Positions 1-8,416 of a stretch of 21,202 nt of DNA are shown here, piece after piece. Numbering within the stretch: position 1 is the stretch's first letter; every line of letters begins with the position of its first letter. The translations under genes were made by a program, and so were the position numbers. Source of the stretch: SIG450 sp045658425 (GTDB lineage Bacteria > Bacillota > Clostridia > UMGS1840 > HGM11507); assembly GCA_045658425.1 (NCBI GenBank), contig JAZOVB010000011.1:1-21202 (forward strand), written 5' to 3'. Below the pieces are notes generated by a model, which saw only the letters and a list, made by a program, of their open reading frames with translations, was not told the origin of the DNA and made no database searches.

Positions 1-35
1 GCAAGGCTTAAAATAATTGAAATAATTCTTTTCAT
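1..35 (-). CDS. N-terminus of a secreted protein (partial)
   Basis: Only the first 11 codons and part of a twelfth are in the window: MKRIISIILSL, a basic start followed by a hydrophobic stretch, which is the beginning of a signal peptide. An AGGAG at 46-50 (minus strand) lies 10 nt upstream of the ATG. It follows the 48-codon gene by 18 nt and is therefore probably in the same operon as the two PL6-like lyases. By context it is likely another secreted protein; its function cannot be read from what is here. Confidence 0.6.
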   Translation of the reverse strand, partial: MKRIISIILSL

Positions 36-53
36 TTTAATTTTTCTCCTTTC

Positions 54-200
54 TTATGATACAATCTCATAGGTTGTTATACCTGCGTCAGCATAATCCT
101 GACCCTCTGATTCAAGCCATCCTGAAAGTCCTGAAGAAGAAATTTTTTCTTCATTTAAAAAGGATTGCTTTGTAATTGCCATTTTTTCATACTTTTTCAA
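54..200 (-). CDS. Unrecognised 48-aa small protein, TTG start
   Basis: An open frame of 48 codons starting at TTG (198-200) and ending in TAA (54-56). An AAAGGAGG motif at 211-218 lies 10 nt upstream of the TTG, which is why I favour this start; an in-frame ATG at 180-182 (residue 7) has no good ribosome binding site. The predicted peptide begins MKKYEKMAITKQSF and continues with a Ser/Gly-rich middle (ISSSGLSGW) and an acidic C-terminal half ending TYEIVS. It has no signal peptide, membrane segment or cysteine. It sits 35 nt after the end of the shorter PL6-like lyase and 18 nt before the next secreted gene, so it is probably co-transcribed. I do not recognise the family; the KKYEK opening resembles many short uncharacterised Clostridial proteins, but that is a weak resemblance. 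Confidence 0.6.
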   Translation of the reverse strand: MKKYEKMAITKQSFLNEEKISSSGLSGWLESEGQDYADAGITTYEIVS

Positions 201-235
201 TTTAATATAGCCTCCTTTAAATTTATTTATAATAA

Positions 236-3200
236 TTATTTATTTTTAACAATGATACCATACGGCATTCCATCTCCAAAACCGCCTAAAGTTACGGTTT
301 GACATTCACCCTCACTTAAAGTAAAACTCTTTTTGTAAACTTTCGCAGTTTCAATTCTGTCTGTTCCTGTCTCTGCCGTAACCGTCATATCAGTAAGTTG
401 CCATTCGTTTTGAGATAGCCAATCGGGCGGATTTTTTGCATAAATTAAAATGTAAACATCACAGGGCGAGTTATTTAAATTAAATTTTAACCATTCCGTA
501 GTATCTTTAGCAGATGCTAAATTTCTATGATTATAGTCACAAAGAATATATTGCCCCCCAATAAGTTCTTCGGGAAGATAAGTATAAGCATAGGTTCTTT
601 GGGAAAAAGCAGGTTTAGAAGTCTCAATACCTTTGTTATCAACTTTATATAAACCTTTAATAAAAGTTCCGCCGTTTCCTGATTTAACATATAAGTCGGA
701 TATATAGAAAATGTTATCGGGAATTTTTGAAAACTCATATTCCGTGCTTCCTCTCAACACTTCGTTTCCTAAGCTGTCATACCCTGAAAGTTCATATTCA
801 TAAGTGTTGTTAAGATGTGCATTATTATCACTTACTAAATCACAGGAATAAAAATCGCCTATCCATATTCCATTTCTTTTTAACTTATATATAAGATTTT
901 CGACTTTATTTTCAAATGAAATATTAAGTTTGTTTTCTTCTTTAATTGAAACTTCAAGCGAAGCCTCTTTTAATTCTTTATATTCTGCTGTATAAGGCAT
1001 GGTTTCATAACTTTCAAAAACTACTCCTGAAAGTTCGCTTCCCGCACCAATTCTTCCCGATATTGATTCTTCGGCCTTATAAACTCCTGAGAATTTATCG
1101 TCAATAAATACTGTAATTGTATTTTCCAAAATATTTACTTTTATATTGTGAAACTCTTCATCCCACAAAGAATTTATATCTCCGATTTTTATATCAGAAA
1201 TTCCGTTATATTTATATATGCCACTTAAATCTTTTCCCGTTTTAATATAATAGTAAGAATTATTAAGGTTATACCCATTTATTGTGCTTAAGTCAGTATT
1301 ACTGTTATAACCTAATATAATTTTGGCACCATCGCCCTTTGCAACAGCCGAAACAGTATAGTTTCCGCTAAGCACTGTAATGTTATCAAGTGCTATTGCA
1401 TTTGCATTAAGGTTTAACTTATCTGAAGCAACTGCTTTAGTACCTGTAACTATGAAAAATTTGTTAAAATCTTCATCGGAAGAATAATTTTTATACTCAT
1501 TCTTCGGTATAACATTTACTTTAACTTTCTTTACTAAGCCTCTGTAACTTATATCAATATAGAAAGTTCCTTCCTCTTTCGGATAAAGAATATTCTTATT
1601 TAACGTTGCGATTTTCACATCTTCATCAAGAGAAAAATTAAGTTCATTTCTTGATACATTGAATTTCTCGCCTGTTTTATAAGTTGCATATCCTGAAATT
1701 TCAAAAAGATTAAATTCCTTTCCTTTTTCAATAAATATCTCATCTTTAAAAGGCGAATATGAAACAGGTATTTCGTTATATTCATATTTGTTATATAAAG
1801 ATGGAGTTTTATCTATATACTTAAGCCACCATTTATCTTGGGGTCCGCAAGTATCAGTTGTTATTATACCTCTTTTACTCAAATCGTCTGAAATTCCGAT
1901 AATGCCAATGTCAAAAGGGTTATCTTTAATCTCTTCGTCAATCTCTTCTAATTCTTTAAGAACTATTCCCTTTTCTTTTACTTCCTTTTCACTTCTTGGA
2001 ACATATATTTCTCCGTTAAAGAAACTGTCCCCCGTACTGTTAGTTGTTCGAAAAACCATTTTGGCAAAAGGGATTCTTATTTCTTTTTTAATCGAGTACT
2101 TTTCGGTATAACAGGGAGAAATATCACTTTTTGCATAACCGTTAAGCCTTTGAAGATTATTTGTAAAAGTTACATTTTTTCCTGACTCAAAGATTATTGT
2201 TTTACCTTTTTCTGAAACAATATGGTTATTTATAACTCTGATATTTTCAGGAACACAGTCGCTTACACTGTCCATCTTTACACCGATTGATATACCTGCA
2301 TAATAAGGGTTTACAATGGTATTATTTGCTATAAGAAAATTTTTCGGGGTAGCGTAAGACTGTTCGTTCACGGAAGAAAGCACTATTGAGTTTCTACTTA
2401 TTTCATAAAAATAATTGTTGGCAAGTATGTTGCCTTCGCCGTAAGCTCTTACCCCGTCTTTCATATTTATGAAATAATTTCCGTATACAGTGTTATTATT
2501 CCCTGCTCTTATGCAAAAGGTTGATGACGGATTATTTAAAAAGGTATTGAACTTATATGTATTATAAGAAGATTTATTTGAAATAACCTCTGCTCCGTCT
2601 CCTATACAGTCTTCAAAAAGGTTGTAAGAAACTTCAGTATATAATGGAGAAATTCCGCCTGTTCCTATCTGCAGGCACTCAAGCCCGTTTACACTTCCGG
2701 GATACAATTCTCCGACTGCTCTTACTTTTTTAAAATAGTTATTATCTATTTTGTTATGTAAAACATTACTTAGTTTTCCATCCGGGTCATCATAAGCATA
2801 GATACCTATCCCGATACTTTTCGAGTCGTAGAAGGTGCAGTGGTCAATACGGTTATAAGAAGAATTATCCGATATTGAAATTATTCTTCCACCCGCACCG
2901 TTTCCCGATGCTCCTTCAAAGAAACAATCAGTAATTCTTATACCTTCGCCGTTTTTTATGCTTATTAAATCGGCATTTGATACGGATTTTGCATCTTTAA
3001 AATAAAAACCTGAAAGATAAACATATTTTCCTGAAATACTGATATGGGAATCTCCTGTTATAATAACTCCACCCACTGAAGATGGTTTTATAATTATAGG
3101 ATTTTCTTCTGTTCCCGAAGCATTAATATTTATGGTAATATCACTGTAAATACCGTCTGATACCTTAATTGTATCTCCCGGACTTGCCACATTAAGCCAC

Positions 3201-3313
3201 TGAGTAAGTTCCAAAAGAGGCTTATCAGAATATACAGCAGCACCGCCTGTTATTCCAGCAAAAAGAGTGTTAACAGTAAGAACAAAAACAATTAATTTTG
3301 ATTTTATTTTCAT
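236..3313 (-). CDS. Secreted PL6 / chondroitinase-B-like polysaccharide lyase (1025 aa)
   Basis: Predicted secreted enzyme that cleaves a uronic-acid polysaccharide by beta-elimination. Residues 1-26 form a signal peptide. Residues about 33-500 match the PL6 parallel beta-helix: the opening 'PGDTIKVSDGIY', ladders of short N-rich repeats, NGLE at 209-212, E242, the catalytic-type Lys in SNKS (K247) and the catalytic-type Arg in CIRAGN (R269). Family members usually have RHG where this protein has RAG. About 525-610 is Ig-like, 615-775 looks like a LamG/concanavalin-type sandwich, 780-870 may be Fn3-like, and 885-1025 is a module shared with the neighbouring lyase. It lies 6 nt after that gene, whose stop region carries its AAGGAG ribosome binding site, so the two are co-translated. 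It lacks the N-terminal module and stalk domain of its paralogue. The substrate (alginate, dermatan/chondroitin sulfate or another uronan) cannot be read from the sequence. Confidence 0.85.
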   Translation of the reverse strand: MKIKSKLIVFVLTVNTLFAGITGGAAVYSDKPLLELTQWLNVASPGDTIKVSDGIYSDITININASGTEENPIIIKPSSVGGVIITGDSHISISGKYVYLSGFYFKDAKSVSNADLISIKNGEGIRITDCFFEGASGNGAGGRIISISDNSSYNRIDHCTFYDSKSIGIGIYAYDDPDGKLSNVLHNKIDNNYFKKVRAVGELYPGSVNGLECLQIGTGGISPLYTEVSYNLFEDCIGDGAEVISNKSSYNTYKFNTFLNNPSSTFCIRAGNNNTVYGNYFINMKDGVRAYGEGNILANNYFYEISRNSIVLSSVNEQSYATPKNFLIANNTIVNPYYAGISIGVKMDSVSDCVPENIRVINNHIVSEKGKTIIFESGKNVTFTNNLQRLNGYAKSDISPCYTEKYSIKKEIRIPFAKMVFRTTNSTGDSFFNGEIYVPRSEKEVKEKGIVLKELEEIDEEIKDNPFDIGIIGISDDLSKRGIITTDTCGPQDKWWLKYIDKTPSLYNKYEYNEIPVSYSPFKDEIFIEKGKEFNLFEISGYATYKTGEKFNVSRNELNFSLDEDVKIATLNKNILYPKEEGTFYIDISYRGLVKKVKVNVIPKNEYKNYSSDEDFNKFFIVTGTKAVASDKLNLNANAIALDNITVLSGNYTVSAVAKGDGAKIILGYNSNTDLSTINGYNLNNSYYYIKTGKDLSGIYKYNGISDIKIGDINSLWDEEFHNIKVNILENTITVFIDDKFSGVYKAEESISGRIGAGSELSGVVFESYETMPYTAEYKELKEASLEVSIKEENKLNISFENKVENLIYKLKRNGIWIGDFYSCDLVSDNNAHLNNTYEYELSGYDSLGNEVLRGSTEYEFSKIPDNIFYISDLYVKSGNGGTFIKGLYKVDNKGIETSKPAFSQRTYAYTYLPEELIGGQYILCDYNHRNLASAKDTTEWLKFNLNNSPCDVYILIYAKNPPDWLSQNEWQLTDMTVTAETGTDRIETAKVYKKSFTLSEGECQTVTLGGFGDGMPYGIIVKNK

Positions 3314-3319
3314 AAACTC

Positions 3320-6300
3320 TTACTCCTTATCCGGAACAATAATAACGCCATAAGCAAAAGTTGCATTGGAGCCGATACCGCCCAAAGTAATCGTTCTTGT
3401 TTGCCCTTCACCTACTTCAAAACGTTTTCTGTATACATAGTCGGCTTTTTTTACGGTTGTGGTATTCTGCCAGAAGCCAATAGGGTATCTTACAACTGTC
3501 CACTGCTGGTCATAAAGCCATCCCGGTGGATTTGTTGCAAATACTACAATATATATTGTTACTGATTTATTATGCACATCAAATTTTAAAAAGTCGTTAA
3601 GAGTATCCCGTTTATAATATGTATCTGCTCTTAACTGGTAATTCGGCTGTATATAAGCCCCGTCTAAGAATTCTTCGGGTACATTTTCATACGTATACAC
3701 TCTGTCAGAGAAAATCACTGACTCCTCCGAAAATCCGCTTTGCATAAAATCAGGAACTCCGCTGCCGTTAAGATAATCGCATTTTATATAGGATTCATCA
3801 GGCCCCATCTTCGCCTGAATGTTATTGAAATAAAATTCTCCTTCGGGTTCACGGGTACCATTATACACAGTGCTTCCTTCTGCAACAAGAATGCCCTCTT
3901 TATCAAATGCTTTTATGGTATATCTGTATTCATCATAAACATCTATATGATTATTGTAAAATACCGGCTCAAAACTATCTAAAACAAATACATCATTTGT
4001 ATAGAGTTTATATATAACATCTTTTTGCACTAACCTGTCACAAGAAACAGTTAAGTATTCATAAACAGGAACCTCGGTTTTTAAGTTTAGAGTTGAAATG
4101 TGAGTTTCCTTTTTATTTACTTCTTCTTTCTTTAAAGATATATCCTTAAATTCAACTTTAGAGGTATACGCACCAAATCCGATACTACCCTTAATTTCAT
4201 CAACTGTCTCTGCAACGCTTACAGTTTTACCATCACATTTAACAGTAATGATACTGCCGTCATATATAATTTCAATCTGATGCTCCAGATTATCGTCATT
4301 AGGAACAAGCATACTTGCAAGTTTTGTATTATTCCATCCGTCATAACGGAAGATACCGCTTGTTGTTTCGTTTGTACCAAAGCCTATAATATATCTTGTA
4401 TCATTAATTGCATATTCAGTTATCATTGGAATGGAATTTTGAATCTTATATCCTTTATCGCCCAAAATAACATAAGCGTCAAAGTTGCCCTCTCCGGCGG
4501 TATATTTAAAGTTTAATGTAAAATCAGAGTCTACGAAACTACCTTTATCAATAATTGATTTAGCCCCTGTTGTTTGCCCTGAAATACGCCCTTCTGATAT
4601 TTCCCAATTTCCTTCCTGTGATACATAGTGTGTTTTATCATAGGTATTAACATCTATTAAAGATGTTTTTCCTTTATATGTTGCCCTGATTTTAGCATTT
4701 CCTTCTTTTAATCCTTTAATGGTATTACCTGATATGGAAATTACATCTTTACCCTCAATAATTTCATAACTTACCTTTTCGGGATTTATTGTATAGGAGT
4801 TTCCGTTTTCGTAGGTTGCATATCCTCCTAAATTCATAATGTCATACTCTGCTTTACAGGGAATATCTACACTTGTCATAGCGGAAGTATAACTTTGAGG
4901 CTCACAGTCAGGCTCTATATCCCGATAGTTTGCCGCAGGTTGTCTTAAATGAGGTATCCACCATTTATTTATAGGCCCTACATCATAAACAGTTAACAGA
5001 CCTTCTCTGCCTTTCCCATTAATATCATTAACGCCGATATCAAAGGTTTCTCTTCCTGTTATAGCATTTACATTTTCAACATATTTGCCCTTGCCTGTTA
5101 CCTTACTCATATCAGACGGAACAAAAATTCCGTCAAATGTAAGAGAAATATCGGAAAAATCATTATTTTCCCCACCGATTTTTTTAGCTTCCTCATTGCT
5201 TCCGTTTCCGTAAGCCGATATTATATTATTTGAAAAATCATTTTTATTAAGGTATGTGTTTCTTACCGCGTGCCCTTTCATTGCCACAACAAGATTATTT
5301 GCTATTTTTATATTATCAGGCGGAAGAACATAGGTTGACTGATTGTTGAGTTTATCTCCTAAGATAATTCCTCCCCATCCCGGATTTATAACAGTATTGT
5401 TTGCAACCACCAAATTGTTAAGATGTGCATATCCGTCATTGTCGGTTGTCGAAATTCTTATAGCATCACGGTAAATATTATAAAAATAATTATCAAAAAC
5501 CTTATGGGAATGGTCATATATTCTTATACCGCTTCGTCCGTTTATAAAAAAGTTTCCGTAAACATCGGCATTGTTTCCGCCTCTTAAGCAGACACCCGAA
5601 CCGTAATTGTTAATAAAGGTGTTATACTTAATGGTTGAATAGTTTGATTTGTTTGAAATGATCTCAGAACCATCTGCAATAATATTTTCAAAAATATTAT
5701 AAGAAACATCTGTATAAAGGTCGAACATACCCGTTCCGCCTACACGAATCGGTTCCATACCATTGGATGTGCCCGGCCATACTTTCCCTACTGCTTTAAA
5801 ATCTTTAAAATAGTTATGGTCTATTCTGTTGTGATAAACCTTGGAGTTATCGCCTGCCGGAGCATACACTCCACCGATTGATATACCTAAAGATTCTGCC
5901 GCTTCAAAAATGTTATGGTCTACACGGTTATACGCAGAATGATTTGTCATATCAATAAGTGAGCCACCTGCCGAACTTGTTCTGCACTTATAAAAATAAC
6001 AGTTGGTTATTCTTCCGTGTTCTATTCCACCCGCCATACTTATCATAGGAGTTTCTCTTAAGGCAATTTCATTAAAATAAAAACCATCCAGAGTAACATA
6101 TTCTCCTTTAATAAGCACCTTCGCACTGCCTTTAAACTGAACATTCTGAGGATTACTTGCTTTTATGGTTATTGGCTTACCATCTGCGCCTTTTGCATTA
6201 ATATTAAGGCTTACATTATAATAAGTTCCCTCTTTAATATAAATTGTATCCCCCGGCTTTGCATATTTAAGCCTTAAATCAAGTTCATTAATAGGAGTTA

Positions 6301-7387
6301 TAAATAAAGAGGATATTTTATTTATAAGAGTGTCACTTAGTTCCTTGACATTATTTGATACAACAATAAGTCCGTCATACCACATTACATTAAAGCCTGA
6401 ATTTTCCGAAATTACCCTTAGCGGAACTAAAGTTCGGTTATTTACCATCATTTTAGAAATCTTGATTTCTTTATTTTCAGTAAGGTTTTTTAATATGTCA
6501 TTTTTTAAATCTAAAATAAAGTTTTTTCCATTTAAAGTAATATCAGCAGTAGAGGTAGCTTCATTATATGTAACTAATCCGCCCAGCCCTTCGGCTAAAA
6601 ATCTTAATGGAACAAAGGTTGTTCCGTTTTCTATAACAGGCTCTACCTCGCCTGTTATATCAATCAAGGTTTTTTTACTGTTAACATAACCGTAATTTAT
6701 ATTTTTATAAAGAACTGTTCCGCTGCCGATTTGGGATAAAACATCTTTTTCTAAATTTTCATTTTTTAAATCCGCTTCACTGAAAGGATATTTGGGCTGT
6801 GATGCCAAATCATCAGGTCTTACAACAATTGTAAAATATCTGACATTTCCCGAAACCGCACCAATTGAAACAGTGCATTTTCCATCAGTTACATCAAAAT
6901 GCTTTTCGTATATCATTTTGGCAGATAAAACAGTATCATTTTCGGTATTTAAAACCTTAAAATCCGAACCGTCTGAGGTTGACCATTCCTCATTTACCCA
7001 TGAAGGAATATTTGAATTCCAATTCACCACATATACGGTTGATGGTTTATTTATATCAAATGTAACACAGTCAGCAGTTTCTGCTTTTTGTGTAGCGGTA
7101 ACAACCTTATAATTTGAAAGAATTATTCCACAGTCTAAAAACTTATCAGGAAGACTTATAATAGGAAAAGCGAGTTTATCGGAATATGCCGAGGTATTTT
7201 TAAAAAGACCTCTTGACGCAGATAAAAATCCGTCTTTAACCAAAGACCCGTCTGCCGCAGTTCTTGCATAAACCTCTGTTATGGCAAAATCGTCCGCTGT
7301 ATCTTCTGCCGCAACGGGAATATATATTATTCCTGCAACTATACTGAGCACTGTAATTATTGCTAACAGTTTACTTAGTTTTTTCAT
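3320..7387 (-). CDS. Large multidomain PL6-like lyase with stalk domain (1355 aa)
   Basis: Predicted cell-surface or secreted polysaccharide lyase. A signal peptide covers 1-27. About 30-192 is a module that recurs at the C-terminus. About 225-347 is a pair of copper-amine-oxidase-N-terminal-like ('stalk') repeats, recognisable by VPLRFLAEGLGG and VPLRVISENSGF. About 355-850 is the PL6 beta-helix, with NGMEPIRVG (N542, E545), E575, catalytic-type K580 in SNKS and R602 in CLRGGN. Then come a Big2-like segment, a LamG-like sandwich around 930-1110, and the C-terminal module from about 1195 to 1355. GGAGG lies 6 nt before the ATG. It is the first gene of the operon: a terminator separates it from the AraC genes upstream. 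The stalk domain probably holds it at the cell wall, while the shorter paralogue may be released; this is inference. The PL6 assignment is firm at fold and active-site level, the substrate is open. Confidence 0.85.
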   Translation of the reverse strand: MKKLSKLLAIITVLSIVAGIIYIPVAAEDTADDFAITEVYARTAADGSLVKDGFLSASRGLFKNTSAYSDKLAFPIISLPDKFLDCGIILSNYKVVTATQKAETADCVTFDINKPSTVYVVNWNSNIPSWVNEEWSTSDGSDFKVLNTENDTVLSAKMIYEKHFDVTDGKCTVSIGAVSGNVRYFTIVVRPDDLASQPKYPFSEADLKNENLEKDVLSQIGSGTVLYKNINYGYVNSKKTLIDITGEVEPVIENGTTFVPLRFLAEGLGGLVTYNEATSTADITLNGKNFILDLKNDILKNLTENKEIKISKMMVNNRTLVPLRVISENSGFNVMWYDGLIVVSNNVKELSDTLINKISSLFITPINELDLRLKYAKPGDTIYIKEGTYYNVSLNINAKGADGKPITIKASNPQNVQFKGSAKVLIKGEYVTLDGFYFNEIALRETPMISMAGGIEHGRITNCYFYKCRTSSAGGSLIDMTNHSAYNRVDHNIFEAAESLGISIGGVYAPAGDNSKVYHNRIDHNYFKDFKAVGKVWPGTSNGMEPIRVGGTGMFDLYTDVSYNIFENIIADGSEIISNKSNYSTIKYNTFINNYGSGVCLRGGNNADVYGNFFINGRSGIRIYDHSHKVFDNYFYNIYRDAIRISTTDNDGYAHLNNLVVANNTVINPGWGGIILGDKLNNQSTYVLPPDNIKIANNLVVAMKGHAVRNTYLNKNDFSNNIISAYGNGSNEEAKKIGGENNDFSDISLTFDGIFVPSDMSKVTGKGKYVENVNAITGRETFDIGVNDINGKGREGLLTVYDVGPINKWWIPHLRQPAANYRDIEPDCEPQSYTSAMTSVDIPCKAEYDIMNLGGYATYENGNSYTINPEKVSYEIIEGKDVISISGNTIKGLKEGNAKIRATYKGKTSLIDVNTYDKTHYVSQEGNWEISEGRISGQTTGAKSIIDKGSFVDSDFTLNFKYTAGEGNFDAYVILGDKGYKIQNSIPMITEYAINDTRYIIGFGTNETTSGIFRYDGWNNTKLASMLVPNDDNLEHQIEIIYDGSIITVKCDGKTVSVAETVDEIKGSIGFGAYTSKVEFKDISLKKEEVNKKETHISTLNLKTEVPVYEYLTVSCDRLVQKDVIYKLYTNDVFVLDSFEPVFYNNHIDVYDEYRYTIKAFDKEGILVAEGSTVYNGTREPEGEFYFNNIQAKMGPDESYIKCDYLNGSGVPDFMQSGFSEESVIFSDRVYTYENVPEEFLDGAYIQPNYQLRADTYYKRDTLNDFLKFDVHNKSVTIYIVVFATNPPGWLYDQQWTVVRYPIGFWQNTTTVKKADYVYRKRFEVGEGQTRTITLGGIGSNATFAYGVIIVPDKE

Positions 7388-7426
7388 GCTACACCTCCAT
7401 TGTCAGTATCATCTATCTTAGTTTAC

Positions 7427-7432
7427 CTTATA
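7427..7432 (-). promoter_or_regulatory. Candidate -10 box of the PL6 operon
   Basis: TATAAG on the minus strand, about 40 nt upstream of the ATG at 7387. No acceptable -35 hexamer lies 16-18 nt upstream, which would fit an activator-dependent promoter. Weak on its own; the AGTTTAC-like sites just upstream add some support. Confidence 0.3.
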
Positions 7433-7467
7433 CACTCTTTTTTAACAATGTTTTTTTCTTCCAAAAA

Positions 7468-7485
7468 AGTCTACTTTTGTAAACT
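7468..7485. promoter_or_regulatory. Operator-like inverted repeat upstream of the PL6 operon
   Basis: AGTCTAC (7468-7474) and GTAAACT (7479-7485) form an imperfect palindrome with 7-bp arms, one mismatch and a 4-nt spacer. A third, perfect AGTTTAC lies at 7420-7426. The palindrome is centred about 47 bp upstream of the candidate -10 box, a plausible position for an AraC-type activator. Binding is inferred, not shown. Confidence 0.3.
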
Positions 7486-7513
7486 ATTAAGAACTGAATT
7501 TTTCGGTATTAAA

Positions 7514-7560
7514 AAATATGACGATGTTTAAAAAGTCATTTTTTAAACATCGTCATATTT
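7514..7560 (-). terminator. Rho-independent terminator after the AraC genes
   Basis: A perfect 21-bp inverted repeat (7514-7534 and 7540-7560) with a 5-nt loop. On the minus strand it begins within the TAA stop codon of the upstream regulator and ends in a run of six T. It separates the regulator pair from the PL6 operon, which must therefore have its own promoter between 7388 and 7513. Confidence 0.85.
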
Positions 7561-8411
7561 TATATATTGATATATTCTTTAGGTAATATTCCAGCAATGC
7601 TTTTAAACACCTTTGAAAAATACCTTGGTGTGTTAAAGCATAACATATCCGAAACCTGTGAAACACTGTATATATGAGTTGAAAGAAGTTTCTTTGCTTC
7701 GTTTATTTTAAGATGTCTGTAATATTCGTTTATTGTAGTACCCGTCTTTTCTTTAAAAATTCTTGATATATACACTCTGCTTAAATTAAGTTTTTTGCAT
7801 ATTTCCTCTACGGTAATTTTACCATATATATTCTCTTCAAGCAACTTAATGGTGTTATAAACATAGTTACTGTCTGCAACATGAATATATGAAAAATCAC
7901 TATTCTTTACCGTTGCATTGTGATTTCTTAAAATCATAATAAACATAAGTTCGAGAAACGAACGTATCAATTGAGGGCCTCCGTAACGATAGTCCTCTCT
8001 CAGTTCAACATTCTGACTATCCTGACTTATAGACATTTTATAAGTTTCCTTTGAAATGTTTATAATTTTATTTATATAATAATTATAATCAGGAAATATT
8101 TGTATTTTCCTTTTCTTAAAGAAATCCATATTCTTTGAATTACATGCAAAGGAAAGAATAAAAACATTAGATGCTGTTTTGTTATCCCCCCCGATAGAAT
8201 GAAATTCATTGGGCTGATGAAAATACATTTCGCCCTCTTTTAAATAAAATGTATCTTTTTCACTGGTTATTCTGACATTCCCTTTATCTACATATACTAT
8301 TTCCCAGAAATTATGACTTTCGCCCTCATACTGATAGTTTAAAGCCAACTCATAATAATGAACGGACAAAATCTTCTTGATTTTTATGGCGTATAAATTT
8401 GAACTATTCAT
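7560..8411 (-). CDS. AraC-family transcriptional regulator (cupin + HTH), 283 aa
   Basis: A one-component regulator. The N-terminal half is an AraC-type cupin sensor, seen in the segment LKEGEMYFHQPNEFHSIGG. The C-terminal ~90 residues hold two helix-turn-helix motifs: ITVEEICKKLNLSRVYISRIF, and the second around SVSQVSDMLCFNTPRYFSKVF. Cupin-type AraC proteins usually bind a sugar or oligosaccharide and activate neighbouring degradation genes. It starts 5 nt after the preceding AraC gene, and its GGAGG overlaps that gene's last codons, with a rather long 11-nt spacing, so its translation is probably coupled. The PL6 operon directly downstream is the likely target, by position only. Confidence 0.9.
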   Translation of the reverse strand: MNSSNLYAIKIKKILSVHYYELALNYQYEGESHNFWEIVYVDKGNVRITSEKDTFYLKEGEMYFHQPNEFHSIGGDNKTASNVFILSFACNSKNMDFFKKRKIQIFPDYNYYINKIINISKETYKMSISQDSQNVELREDYRYGGPQLIRSFLELMFIMILRNHNATVKNSDFSYIHVADSNYVYNTIKLLEENIYGKITVEEICKKLNLSRVYISRIFKEKTGTTINEYYRHLKINEAKKLLSTHIYSVSQVSDMLCFNTPRYFSKVFKSIAGILPKEYINI

Positions 8412-8416
8412 CTTAT

